Notes under the pieces: model-generated
Seen by the model: only the letters and a program-made list of their open reading frames with translations
Databases searched by the model: none
Told to the model about the DNA's origin: nothing
Program-made: the position numbers and the translations under genes
Part shown: positions 26,864-35,434 of the stretch, one piece after another
Layout of the letters: each line of letters begins with the position of its first letter
How positions within the stretch are numbered: the stretch's first letter is position 1
Source: Pelagibius sp964472095
GTDB lineage: Bacteria > Pseudomonadota > Alphaproteobacteria > Kiloniellales > Kiloniellaceae
Reading direction: 5' to 3'
Assembly (NCBI GenBank): GCA_964472095.1
Contig: CAYYIV010000013.1
Coordinates: forward strand, 1 to 64,000
Length of the DNA stretch: 64,000 bases

Positions 26864-27250
26864 GTTCCATTGCCTTTCCCGTCGCGCGTCCTGTTCCAGG
26901 AGCTTGTTTCAGCGCAGCTTCCGCAGGTCGGAGGCGACACCTCTTGGAGCAGGCGAGGACGTGTTTCCCTGCAGTTTCGGCTGCGGTCGGTCCGGTCAGT
27001 GCGGCCGCCTGTGCTGCATTCCGGCCGTTGCGTCTATTGCGCGGATTTCCGAATTTTCTACCGCATATGCTAAAGGGATATTGCTGCGCCGCGTCAAGGA
27101 CTGTCAACGCCTAGTCGTGGAAGCCCTTTCCAAGCGGACCGAAGTCCAGGCGAGCGGCGGATTTCCGGCGCTTCCGCTGCACTGGCCAGCGCGCGCGGCC
27201 CAAGGCTATACTCCGCCGCAAGTGGGGCAGCGAGGGCCAGGAAGTCGGGA
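26864..27250. other. Divergent control region between phaR and the pha synthase genes
   Basis: 387 bases with no supportable gene. A TTGACA sequence on the minus strand (27107 down to 27102) could be a -35 element for phaR, but the AATATC candidate -10 is 19 bases away, longer than ideal. I saw no perfect match to the palindromic PhaR sites described in other bacteria. Regulation by PhaR is expected from gene layout, not shown. Confidence 0.5.
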
Positions 27251-27730
27251 ATGCCTGATGATACGCCGAAGCAGCCGCCGCAGGATCTGGAAGATCTGGC
27301 GCGGCGCTACGTCGACCTCTGGCAGGACCAGATGACGTCCCTGGCGGCCGATCCGGATTTCGCCGAGTCCCTGCACAAGGTCATGGCCGCCATGGGCGTC
27401 GCCGCCAGTGGGTTGCCGGCCCTGTGGTCGGCCTGGCCAGCCGCCCTGGCCGGCGTTATGGCGGCCGCCAAGCCGGCCTCGCCCGGCGGCGGTGAAGCCG
27501 AAGAGAGACAGGAAGGCGATGGGAAGTCAGCAGGCGCAGCATCCGATGGCACCCGAAAGTCCGCCACGGCGCCTGGGTCCGCGCCCGCTGCCGCTGCACC
27601 TGATGGCCGCGGGCCTGACCTGGTCGGCCTCGCGGAACGCCTTGCCGCTCTGGAACAGCGGATCCTTGCCCTGGAAGGGGGAACTGGCGGCACGCGCCGA
27701 GGCCCTAAGGGAAAGCCTAAACGGAACTGA
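27251..27730 (+). CDS. Small PhaE/phasin-like PHA synthase partner
   Basis: A 159-residue protein beginning with an amphipathic helical region (LEDLARRYVDLWQDQMTSLA, FAESLHKVMAAMGVAASGLP), then an Ala/Pro/Gly-rich linker, a heptad helix near residue 130 (LAERLAALEQRILALEGG) and a basic end. This resembles a short PhaE or phasin: a helical granule or synthase partner with a C-terminal coiled coil. The gene precedes and overlaps the synthase gene by 212 bases in another frame. Its link to PHA rests on position and helix pattern; no catalytic motif is expected. Confidence 0.65.
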   Translation: MPDDTPKQPPQDLEDLARRYVDLWQDQMTSLAADPDFAESLHKVMAAMGVAASGLPALWSAWPAALAGVMAAAKPASPGGGEAEERQEGDGKSAGAASDGTRKSATAPGSAPAAAAPDGRGPDLVGLAERLAALEQRILALEGGTGGTRRGPKGKPKRN

Positions 27731-28805
27731 CCTCGCCACCTTCGCGCGGGCGGTGGAAAGCGAGGTGAGCGGGCGTCTCGTCGCGCTGGCCGCCGGCATC
27801 GAGGCCTATCGACACCATCCCTACCATCGCGATCTCGCCGATCCGCCGGCGATCTGGCAGGAAGGGTCCTGCCGGCTGCTCGACTACGGTGCCCTGCCGG
27901 AGGCGCGGCCGGGCGGCCCCGCGGTACTGGTGGTGCCGTCGCTGATCAACCGCGCCTATGTGCTGGATCTCACGGCCGAGCGCTCCCTGCTGCGCTGGCT
28001 GGCGCGCCAGGGTTTGCGCCCGCTGCTGCTCGACTGGGGCCGCCCGGGCGCCGAGGAGCGCGGCTTCACCCTCACCGACTACATCGCCGGCAGGCTCCAA
28101 CGCGCGCTCGACGCATTGCGTGAAGAGTCGGGGGGGCAGGGCGCTGCACCGCCGGTGGTGCTCGGATATTGCATGGGCGGTCTGCTCGCCCTCGGCCTTG
28201 CACTGCGCCGCCAGGCGGATCTGGCGGGCTTGGTGCTGCTGGCGACGCCCTGGGACTTCCATGCGGAGAACGCGCAGCACAGCCGCATGGCGGCGGCCAG
28301 CCTGCCGTTGGTGGCGCCGCTGCTGGAGGTCGCCGGCGAGATGCCAGTCGACCTGCTGCAGGCGCTGTTCTCCAGCCTCGACCCGCAGCTCGTGGTGCGC
28401 AAGTTCATCGCTTTCGGGCGGCTCGACCTGGCGGGCCGCAAAGCGCAGGATTTCGTTGCCCTGGAGGATTGGCTGAACGACGGCGTGCCGTTGACGGCGC
28501 CGGTGGCGCGGGAGTGCCTCGGGCAGTGGTACGGGGAGAATACGACGGCGCGGGGCCGCTGGCGGCTCGCCGGTGCGGTCGTCGACCCCGCGCAGTTGAA
28601 GCTGCCGACGCTCTGCGTCGTCCCGGCGCAGGACCGTATCGTGCCGCCGGCCTCGGCAGCGGCCCTGGCGGCGGCAATTCCCGCTGCCGAGTGTGCGACG
28701 CCGGCGGTTGGCCATATTGGCATGGTGGTCAGCGCCCAGGCGGAAAAGGCGGTCTGGCAGCCGCTCTTGACCTGGATCAGGGCCCGCGGCGCGCCGCTCC
28801 GTTAA
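27519..28805 (+). CDS. phaC: PhaC-like PHA synthase (alpha/beta hydrolase)
   Basis: A 428-residue alpha/beta hydrolase of the poly(3-hydroxyalkanoate) synthetase type. The lipase-like box is GYCMGG with Cys218 as nucleophile, Asp372 is in PAQDRIVPP and His399 in GHIGM. The VVPSLINRAYVLDL and LLLDWGRPG segments are typical of class I/III synthases. At 428 residues it is shorter than class I PhaC (about 590) and slightly longer than class III PhaC (about 355). AGGAAGG before ATG 27519 supports this start, and residues 19-28 (LGPRPLPLHL) appear to be a conserved lead-in. Polymerises hydroxyacyl-CoA from PhaB. Confidence 0.85.
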   Translation: MGSQQAQHPMAPESPPRRLGPRPLPLHLMAAGLTWSASRNALPLWNSGSLPWKGELAARAEALRESLNGTDLATFARAVESEVSGRLVALAAGIEAYRHHPYHRDLADPPAIWQEGSCRLLDYGALPEARPGGPAVLVVPSLINRAYVLDLTAERSLLRWLARQGLRPLLLDWGRPGAEERGFTLTDYIAGRLQRALDALREESGGQGAAPPVVLGYCMGGLLALGLALRRQADLAGLVLLATPWDFHAENAQHSRMAAASLPLVAPLLEVAGEMPVDLLQALFSSLDPQLVVRKFIAFGRLDLAGRKAQDFVALEDWLNDGVPLTAPVARECLGQWYGENTTARGRWRLAGAVVDPAQLKLPTLCVVPAQDRIVPPASAAALAAAIPAAECATPAVGHIGMVVSAQAEKAVWQPLLTWIRARGAPLR

Positions 28806-28985
28806 AGCGTTGTCATGGAGCTTTCCCGAGGCGCGGCTTGCGCCGGGGCAGTGTCTGTCCTTATATCAAGGCTGAGATTAACGAATGAGCGCGGGTGCCC
28901 GCCGGTGGCGGGGCGAGCGCCGCAATGCGATCCAGCGCGTCGGTCAGCGACGCTTGCGTGACCGCCAGAAGGGAGAATTCCGAAG

Positions 28986-30161
28986 ATGACCGATGTCGTA
29001 ATCGCCGGCGCCGCCCGTACCCCTGTCGGCGCCTTCAGCGGGGCCCTTTCCTCCGTGCCGGCTTCCCACCTCGGCGCGGTGGCCATCAAGGAGGCCATGA
29101 AGCGTGCGAAGGTCGAGGCGGCCGAGGTCGACGAGGCGATTCTGGGCCAGATCCTGACCGCTGGCGCCGGCCAGAACCCGGCCCGCCAGGCCGCCGTCGA
29201 GGCAGGCATTCCCTATGACAAGACCGCCTACCAGATCAACCAGCTCTGCGGCTCCGGTCTGCGCGCCGTGGCGATCGGCTCCCAGGCGGTCAGGATCGGC
29301 GATTCCCGCGTCGTGGTCTGCGGTGGACAGGAGAGCATGAGCCTGGCGCCGCATGTCGCACACCTGCGCAACGGCCAGAAGATGGGCGACCTCGCCATGG
29401 TCGACTCGATGATCAAGGACGGCCTGTGGGATGCCTTCAACGGCTACCACATGGGCAACACCGCCGAGAACGTCGCCAAGCAGTGGCAGATCACCCGCGA
29501 GGAGCAGGACGCCTTCGCCGCCGCCTCGCAGAACAAGGCCGAGGCGGCACAGAAGGCCGGCCGCTTCAACGACGAGATCGTGCCCGTCACCATCAAGAGC
29601 CGCAAGGGCGAGACCATCGTCGACACCGACGAGTATCCGCGCCACGGCGTCACCGCCGAATCCCTGGCCGGCCTGCGCCCGGCCTTCGATCGCGAAGGCT
29701 CTGTCACCGCCGGCAACGCCAGCGGCATCAATGACGGCGCCGCCGCGGTGGTGCTGATGTCTGCGGAGGATGCCGCCCAGCGCGGCGTGAAGCCCCTGGC
29801 GCGCATCGTGTCCTGGGCGACCTGTGGCGTCGATCCCGCGATCATGGGCACAGGCCCGATCCCGTCCAGCCGCCGCGCCCTGGAAAAGGCCGGCTGGTCG
29901 GTCGGTGATCTCGACCTCGTCGAAGCCAATGAAGCCTTTGCCGCGCAGGCCCTGGCGGTGAACAAGGACATGGGCTGGGATCCGACGAAGGTGAACGTGA
30001 ACGGCGGCGCCATCGCCCTTGGCCATCCGATCGGTGCCTCGGGCGCCCGGGTGCTGGTTACCCTGCTGCACGAGATGGCCAGGCGCGATGCCAAGAAGGG
30101 CCTCGCCACGCTGTGCATCGGTGGCGGCATGGGCATCGCCATGTGCGTCGAAAGGGACTGA
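28986..30161 (+). CDS. phaA: Acetyl-CoA acetyltransferase (beta-ketothiolase)
   Basis: A 391-residue thiolase of standard length. Catalytic residues are Cys88 in NQLCGSGLRA, His347 in GHPIGASGAR and Cys377 in LCIGGGMG. It condenses two acetyl-CoA to acetoacetyl-CoA, the first step of PHB synthesis, in the cytosol. AGGGAG lies about 12 bases before ATG 28986. It is followed after 202 bases by the NADPH-type reductase gene, the classical phaA-phaB order. Confidence 0.95.
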   Translation: MTDVVIAGAARTPVGAFSGALSSVPASHLGAVAIKEAMKRAKVEAAEVDEAILGQILTAGAGQNPARQAAVEAGIPYDKTAYQINQLCGSGLRAVAIGSQAVRIGDSRVVVCGGQESMSLAPHVAHLRNGQKMGDLAMVDSMIKDGLWDAFNGYHMGNTAENVAKQWQITREEQDAFAAASQNKAEAAQKAGRFNDEIVPVTIKSRKGETIVDTDEYPRHGVTAESLAGLRPAFDREGSVTAGNASGINDGAAAVVLMSAEDAAQRGVKPLARIVSWATCGVDPAIMGTGPIPSSRRALEKAGWSVGDLDLVEANEAFAAQALAVNKDMGWDPTKVNVNGGAIALGHPIGASGARVLVTLLHEMARRDAKKGLATLCIGGGMGIAMCVERD

Positions 30162-30363
30162 GCGGAGTCGGGGGGCGGCGCGCGCGACCATCAGCCGCGC
30201 CTTCGCCGCCCACGCGTCGGCCGCAGTGGCTTGCTTTGATTGATGAAACTCCTTCCGCTGGCCGTACGGACGGTTGGCGGCAGAGCTGATTCATGTTTTG
30301 ATAGAGACGCAATCAGACCGCCGGCACAGGCGGCGATGAATAGTCAAGCGGGGAGGCTCAAGG

Positions 30364-31089
30364 ATGGCGCGCGTGGCTCTGGTGACGGGGGGGACCCGGG
30401 GAATCGGTGCGGCAATTTCCATGGCTCTGAAGGATGCCGGCTACACGGTGGCCGCCACCTATGGCGGCAACGATGAGGCTGCCGGCAAGTTCAAGGATGC
30501 CCACGGCATCGCCGTCTATAAATGGGACGTCGGCGATTTCGACGCCTGCAAGGAAGGCGTCGCCAGGGTGGAGGCCGACCTCGGCGCGATCGACGTCCTG
30601 GTGAACAACGCCGGGATCACCCGTGACGGCGTACTGCACCGCATGCAGCCGGAGGCCTGGCGCTCGGTGATCGCCACCAATCTCGACTCGCTGTTCAACA
30701 TGACGCGCAACGTCATCGAGGGCATGCGCGCGCGCGGCTACGGCAGGATCATCTCGATCTCCTCGATCAACGGCCAGAAGGGCCAGTTCGGCCAGTCCAA
30801 CTACTCCGCCGCCAAGGCAGGCGTCTTCGGCTTCACCAAGGCGGTGGCGCAGGAAAACGCCGCCAAGGGTATCACCGTGAACGCCATCGCGCCGGGCTAT
30901 ATCGCCACCGAGATGGTGCGCGCGGTGCCAGAGGAAGTACTTAATACGAAGATCCTGCCGCTCATCCCGGTCGGACGGCTCGGCGAACCCGAGGAGATCG
31001 CGCGCTGCGTGGTCTTCCTGGCGGCCGAGGATGCCGGCTTCATCACCGGCGCAACGCTGACCGCCAACGGCGGCCAGTACATGGACTAA
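30364..31089 (+). CDS. phaB: Acetoacetyl-CoA reductase
   Basis: A 241-residue short-chain dehydrogenase with TGGTRGIG cofactor motif (residues 8-15), the NNAGITRDG motif, and the catalytic Ser-Tyr-Lys set in ISISSINGQKGQFGQSNYSA and AKAG. Length and the GQFGQSNYSAAKAG context are diagnostic for PhaB/PhbB. It reduces acetoacetyl-CoA to (R)-3-hydroxybutyryl-CoA for PhaC. GGGGAGG before ATG 30364 supports the start. Confidence 0.95.
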   Translation: MARVALVTGGTRGIGAAISMALKDAGYTVAATYGGNDEAAGKFKDAHGIAVYKWDVGDFDACKEGVARVEADLGAIDVLVNNAGITRDGVLHRMQPEAWRSVIATNLDSLFNMTRNVIEGMRARGYGRIISISSINGQKGQFGQSNYSAAKAGVFGFTKAVAQENAAKGITVNAIAPGYIATEMVRAVPEEVLNTKILPLIPVGRLGEPEEIARCVVFLAAEDAGFITGATLTANGGQYMD

Positions 31090-31096
31090 GGCGCCG

Positions 31097-31540
31097 ATGG
31101 CAGGGGCGGCAAGCGGCCAGGCCCTGCCGCCCGAGCTCTCGGTGCCCGGCCAGCTCATGGTGTTCGACGGCGTCTGCGTGCTCTGCAGCGGCGCCGTACG
31201 GTTCATCCTCGCGCATGAGAAGGCGCCGATCTTCAGCTTCACCCCGGTCCAGTCGGATCTGGGCCAGCGGGTGCTGGCGGCCCTCGGCCGCCCGCTCGAC
31301 GGCAACGACAGCGTCGTGGTCATTGACGGCGGCCGCTGCTACCTGAAATCCGATGCGTTCGTCCACCTCGCCCTGGCGCTGAAGGCTCCATGGTCTTGGT
31401 ATGCGTTGACCCGCTTCTGCCCGCCTACCTGGCGCGACTGGGCCTACGACCGGCTGGCGCAGAACCGCTACGCCATTTTCGGCCGCTACGACAGCTGTGT
31501 GCTGCCCGATCCGGCACAGCTGCAGAGATTCCCGCAATGA
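31097..31540 (+). CDS. DCC family thiol-disulfide oxidoreductase
   Basis: A 147-residue protein with the DCC (DUF393) motif FDGVCVLCSGAVRF near residues 27-39, whose DxxCxxC gives the family name. Members are predicted thioredoxin-like redox proteins of unclear substrate. ATG 31097 starts 7 bases after phaB, so it is probably co-transcribed with the PHA genes. Cytosolic; no signal peptide. Confidence 0.88.
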   Translation: MAGAASGQALPPELSVPGQLMVFDGVCVLCSGAVRFILAHEKAPIFSFTPVQSDLGQRVLAALGRPLDGNDSVVVIDGGRCYLKSDAFVHLALALKAPWSWYALTRFCPPTWRDWAYDRLAQNRYAIFGRYDSCVLPDPAQLQRFPQ

Positions 31541-31583
31541 GCGGCGCCACAACAGCAGACAACGAAGCGAAAGGGAGGACGTC

Positions 31584-32000
31584 ATGCCCCTGGGGCGCCT
31601 GATCGAATACGAGGACGCATCGGCGGAGGTGCGCGCGGTCTACGACGACATCATGACCACCCGCAAGACCGACTGGGTGAACAACTTCTGGAAGGCGCTG
31701 GCCCAGCACCCTGAGACCCTGCGCCGCACCTGGGAGAGCGTGAAACAGGTGATGGCGCCGGGTGCGCTCGACCCGCTGACCAAGGAACTGCTCTACGTCG
31801 CTGTCAGCGTCACCAACAACTGCGAGTACTGCATCACCTCACACACCGCCGGCGCTCGCCTCAAGGGCATGGACGACGCCATGCTGCACGAGCTGATGGC
31901 AGTGGTCGGCATGGCCAACGAAACCAACCGCCTGGCCAACGGCTATCAGATCCCGGTCGACGAGCATCTCCGGGCCGTGGCGCGCGGCGAAGCCGACTAG
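31584..32000 (+). CDS. Carboxymuconolactone decarboxylase family protein (AhpD-like)
   Basis: A 138-residue all-helical protein with the AhpD-type redox motif NCEYCITSHT (C-x2-C-x3-H) near residues 78-87. Members are peroxidase-linked disulfide reductases or decarboxylases; the CxxC motif favours a redox role here. GGGAGG before ATG 31584 supports the start. It follows another CxxC protein (DCC family), so the two may serve one thiol-redox function. Confidence 0.85.
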   Translation: MPLGRLIEYEDASAEVRAVYDDIMTTRKTDWVNNFWKALAQHPETLRRTWESVKQVMAPGALDPLTKELLYVAVSVTNNCEYCITSHTAGARLKGMDDAMLHELMAVVGMANETNRLANGYQIPVDEHLRAVARGEAD

Positions 32001-32010
32001 GCCAGAGCCG

Positions 32011-32439
32011 GTGAACGATTATCCCAACCGACCGCTGATCGGCGTCGGCGTCGTGGTCTTCAAGGGGGACCGCGTGCTGCTGGTTCGCCGCGGCAAGCCT
32101 CCGCGCCAGGGCCAGTGGTCGCTGCCCGGCGGTCGCCAGCGCCTGGGCGAGCGGGTCGCCGAGGCCGCGCGGCGCGAAGTCGCCGAGGAGGCCGGCGTCG
32201 ACATCGAGGTCGGCGCGCTCATCGACGTGGTCGACTCGATCACACGCGACGATGCCGGCGCGGTGGCCTACCATTACACCCTGGTCGACGTCCTGGCCGA
32301 GTGGCGGTCGGGCGAGGCGCGGGCCGGCCACGATGCCACCGAGGTTGCCTGGGCCGACCCGGACGAAATTGCCCCTTACGGCCTGTGGAAGGAAACCGAG
32401 CGGATCATCGTATTGGGCCGGGAGCGTCGAACCAGGTGA
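32011..32439 (+). CDS. NUDIX hydrolase
   Basis: A 142-residue protein with a full Nudix box, GGRQRLGERVAEAARREV plus AEEAG, matching GX5EX7REUXEEXGU at about residues 40-62. The substrate is a nucleoside diphosphate linked to another group; which one cannot be told. It resembles ADP-ribose pyrophosphatase/MutT-like housekeeping enzymes. The start is GTG 32011, 11 bases after the AhpD-like gene. Confidence 0.88.
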   Translation: MNDYPNRPLIGVGVVVFKGDRVLLVRRGKPPRQGQWSLPGGRQRLGERVAEAARREVAEEAGVDIEVGALIDVVDSITRDDAGAVAYHYTLVDVLAEWRSGEARAGHDATEVAWADPDEIAPYGLWKETERIIVLGRERRTR

Positions 32440-32504
32440 CTGCGATACGCAAGCGAAACAATCGCTGACTTGCCAGGGCAGGCGCGGGCCGCTATCAGCG
32501 CCCA

Positions 32505-33416
32505 ATGACGGCCGTTGCTCCAGACCCAGTCGCCGCTTCCGCACGGCGCGTGAAGGCCACCCTTATCGGCGGCATCGCGGTGCTGTTGTGGGCGCTGCTG
32601 GCGCTGTTCACCACCGGCGCGGCCGGTATTCCGCCGTTCCAGCTGCTGACGATGACCTTCGCCGTCGCCTTCCTGGTCAGCCTCGCCGTGCTGGCCGCGC
32701 GCGGGCCGCGGGCCTTCGCCGCCTGGCGCCAGGCGCCGGCGGTCTGGGCCCTCGGCGTCGGTGGCCTCTTCGGCTACCACTTCTTCTATTTTGTCGCGCT
32801 CGGCAACGCGCCGGCGGTCGACGCCAGCCTCATCGCCTATCTCTGGCCGCTGCTCATCGTGATCTTCTCGGCGCTGCTGCCGGGCGAGCGCCTGCGCTGG
32901 TTCCACCTCGCCGGCGCCTTCATGGGCCTCGCCGGCGCCGGCCTGCTGGTCACCAAGGGCGGTCAGCTCGCCTTCGATGCGCGCTACGGCCTCGGCTATC
33001 TCGCCGCGGCGGCCTGCGCACTGACCTGGTCCAGCTATTCGGTCTTGAACCGGCGTTTCGGCGCGGTGCCGACGGAGGTGGTCGGCGGCTTCTGCGGCGC
33101 CGTCGCGCTGCTTGGCCTCGCCTGTCACTTGCTAGGGGAGGCGACGGTGGTGCCGCAGGGTCTGCAGTGGCTGGCGGTGCTCGGTCTCGGCCTGGGTCCG
33201 GTGGGCGCCGCCTTCTTCGTATGGGACTACGGCACCAAGCACGGCAACATCCAGGTGCTCGGCGCGCTGTCCTACGCGGCGCCGCTGCTCTCGACCCTCA
33301 TTCTCATCGGCTTCGGCCAAGCCGAGGCGACCTGGCAGGTGGCTCTGGCCTGCCTGCTCATCGTCGCCGGCGCTGTGCTGGCCTCCAAGGAACTGCTGCG
33401 CCGGCGGTCGTCTTAG
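32505..33416 (+). CDS. DMT family exporter (YddG/EamA type)
   Basis: A 303-residue inner-membrane protein with about ten membrane segments in two EamA repeats. The segments GGIAVLLWALLALFTTGAAG near the start and GYHFFYFVALGNAPAVDASL are characteristic of YddG-like aromatic amino acid exporters. It probably exports amino acids or related metabolites. Its stop overlaps the convergent cupin gene by 4 bases. Confidence 0.85.
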   Translation: MTAVAPDPVAASARRVKATLIGGIAVLLWALLALFTTGAAGIPPFQLLTMTFAVAFLVSLAVLAARGPRAFAAWRQAPAVWALGVGGLFGYHFFYFVALGNAPAVDASLIAYLWPLLIVIFSALLPGERLRWFHLAGAFMGLAGAGLLVTKGGQLAFDARYGLGYLAAAACALTWSSYSVLNRRFGAVPTEVVGGFCGAVALLGLACHLLGEATVVPQGLQWLAVLGLGLGPVGAAFFVWDYGTKHGNIQVLGALSYAAPLLSTLILIGFGQAEATWQVALACLLIVAGAVLASKELLRRRSS

Positions 33417-33874
33417 CGCCGGCCGCTCTTGCCCCGCAGGCTGAGCGGCTGCCAGTCCGGAGGCGCCATTTCGAAGCCTTCGAAGCGGAAGGCCGGCGCC
33501 ACCGTGCAGCCGGCCAGGGTCCACTCGCCCAGGCTCTGCGCCGTCTGCCAGGCTGCCGCCGGCACGACCACCTGTGGGCGCTGGCCGGCGGCGAGATCCG
33601 GCCCGAGCAATTGTCTGACAGCCTCCCGGCCGTCCGTAGAGACGGTCAGGGACAGCGGCGCGCCGGCGTACCAGTGCCAGAGCTCCGCCGCGTCGACCTG
33701 GTGCCAGTGCGACAGCTCGCCCGCCTGCAGCAGGTAGTAGATCGCCGTTGAGGCGCCGCGCTGCGCCGTACCCTCGCCGAGCGTGACCGGATCGCGGAAG
33801 GTCTCGCGGTAGTGGCCGCCCTCCGGGTGCGGCTGCAGGCCGAGTTCGCGGATGATGCTGGCGGCGTCCGGCAT
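33413..33874 (-). CDS. Cupin domain protein (DUF985)
   Basis: A 153-residue protein of the cupin_5/DUF985 family: LQPHPEGGHYRETFRD near the start, TAIYYLLQAGELSHWHQVDA and ELWHWYAG in the barrel. The His residues of HWH and WHWY could bind a metal. Function in vivo is unknown for most members; some are annotated as sugar epimerase-like. Divergent from the methyltransferase-like gene at 33974. Confidence 0.88.
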   Translation of the reverse strand: MPDAASIIRELGLQPHPEGGHYRETFRDPVTLGEGTAQRGASTAIYYLLQAGELSHWHQVDAAELWHWYAGAPLSLTVSTDGREAVRQLLGPDLAAGQRPQVVVPAAAWQTAQSLGEWTLAGCTVAPAFRFEGFEMAPPDWQPLSLRGKSGRR

Positions 33875-33973
33875 GGCGCTTCCTTGCTGGTGGGGCTAAG
33901 GGTTAAGCATCTGTTTAGCATAGAAGATCACCCTGTCGCAGCATCCTCGAAGCTGTGCTAGGGTAATGCCGTC

Positions 33974-34735
33974 ATGTGGCCCGATGTCGTCGATCTGCGG
34001 GAATTCTACGAAACCCGCCGTGGCCAGGTGGCGCGCCATATGGTGCGCCGCGCAGTGCGTTCCGTGTGGCCTGACGTAACCGGCCAGCGCCTGCTCGGCC
34101 TCGGCTTTGCCACCCCCTACCTGCGCCAATTCTCCAGCGAGGCCGAGCGCGTGCTCGCCTTCATGCCCGCCTCCCAAGGCGTCATGCACTGGCCGCCGGA
34201 GGGACCTGGGCTGGTCAGCCTCGTGGAAGAGACCGATCTGCCGCTGCCGGACTATTCGGTCGATCGCGTGCTGCTGGTCCACGGCCTGGAGAACGCCGAC
34301 TCCCTGCGCGGCCTGCTGCGCGAGATCTGGCGGGTGCTGACCGGCGACGGGCGCCTGCTGGTGGTGGTGCCGAACCGCCGCGGCATCTGGTCGCGTTCGG
34401 ACCGCACGCCGCTCGGCTGGGGCCATCCCTACAGCGCGGCGCAGCTGTCCCGCGTGCTGCGCGACAACATGTTCACGCCGACGCGCACCGAACGGGCACT
34501 CTACGTGCCGCCGATCGCCAACTACACTTTCCTGCGCTCGGCTCCGGCCTGGGAGCGCATAGGCGCGCGATTCTTCCCGACCTTCTCCGGCGTGGTGATG
34601 ATCGAATCTGGCAAGCAGCTCTATGCCGGCTCCCTGAAGCCGGCCAAGCAGCGCAAGTTCTCCCGTCCGGTGGTGGTCTCCCTGCCGCAGGCCGCCGGGC
34701 GCCTGCACCACCGGGAAGCCCCCGACCGGTCCTGA
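33974..34735 (+). CDS. Methyltransferase-domain protein
   Basis: A 253-residue protein with a class I SAM-methyltransferase layout: strand 1 QRLLGLGFATPYLRQF replaces the usual DxGxG with GLGFATP, and later LPDYSVDRVLLVHGLENADS and LREIWRVLTGDGRLLVVVPN match the methyltransferase_11 core. The weak SAM-binding loop means activity is uncertain. A basic tail (KPAKQRKF) follows. Common in Alphaproteobacteria next to metabolic genes; role unknown. Confidence 0.78.
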   Translation: MWPDVVDLREFYETRRGQVARHMVRRAVRSVWPDVTGQRLLGLGFATPYLRQFSSEAERVLAFMPASQGVMHWPPEGPGLVSLVEETDLPLPDYSVDRVLLVHGLENADSLRGLLREIWRVLTGDGRLLVVVPNRRGIWSRSDRTPLGWGHPYSAAQLSRVLRDNMFTPTRTERALYVPPIANYTFLRSAPAWERIGARFFPTFSGVVMIESGKQLYAGSLKPAKQRKFSRPVVVSLPQAAGRLHHREAPDRS

Positions 34736-34774
34736 CGGTCGTCAGTTGCGTCGGGGCGCGTGCGACGGCTGCTT

Positions 34775-35434
34775 CTAGTCCTTCTTCAGCCGGAAAATCG
34801 CCTTCTGGCCGAAGAGATTGGCGAGGTGGGGGGTGTTGAGGGCGGCACGGTGTTGGCGGTCGTTCAGCACCAGGGCCTCCTCGATCTCGATACCGCAGTC
34901 GCGGCACAGCCCGATGAAGTCCTTCACCGTGCAGAGATGAATGTTGGGGGTTTCGTACCAGCGCTCCGGCAGTGCTTCGGTCACCGGCATCGAGCCGTGC
35001 AACAGCAGATGCAGGCGCACCCGCCAGTGGCCGAAGTTTGGGAAGGACACGATGGCGAAGCGGCCGATGCGCACCATCTGCTCCAGCACCTGTCGCGGGT
35101 CGCGGGTCGCCTGCAGGGTCAGGCTGAGGACCGCGTAGTCAAAGGCTCCGGCGGGATACTCGACCAGGTCGGTGTCGGCGTCACCCTGGATCACCGAGAG
35201 GCCGCGCGTCACGCAGGCGTTCACGTTCTTCTGCGACAGCTCCATGCCGCGTGCGGTGACGCCGCGCTCCTGGGCCAGGAACTCCAGCAGGGTGCCGTCG
35301 CTGCAGCCGATGTCGAGCACGCGTGACCCGGGCGCCACCATCTCGGCGATGAGTGCCAAGTCGGGGCGCAGCGCCGCGCGCGCGGGGCGATCGGGCACCG
35401 CCGCGGTCGGAGAGGCGATGTCGAGCGGGCTCAT
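34775..35434 (-). CDS. metW: MetW, methionine biosynthesis protein
   Basis: A 219-residue SAM-methyltransferase-like protein with VLDIGCSDGTLLEFL near residue 36, and the MetW hallmark RGMELSQKNVNACVTRGLSV. It partners with MetX in homoserine acylation for methionine synthesis. ATG 35434 overlaps the metX stop codon (ATGA), so metX-metW are translationally coupled. Confidence 0.95.
   Translation of the reverse strand: MSPLDIASPTAAVPDRPARAALRPDLALIAEMVAPGSRVLDIGCSDGTLLEFLAQERGVTARGMELSQKNVNACVTRGLSVIQGDADTDLVEYPAGAFDYAVLSLTLQATRDPRQVLEQMVRIGRFAIVSFPNFGHWRVRLHLLLHGSMPVTEALPERWYETPNIHLCTVKDFIGLCRDCGIEIEEALVLNDRQHRAALNTPHLANLFGQKAIFRLKKD

Noticed and set aside
33903..33917. TTAA-N7-TTTA before the methyltransferase-like gene
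   Set aside because: One mismatch from a CtrA half-site and no cell-cycle gene context; kept as chance.
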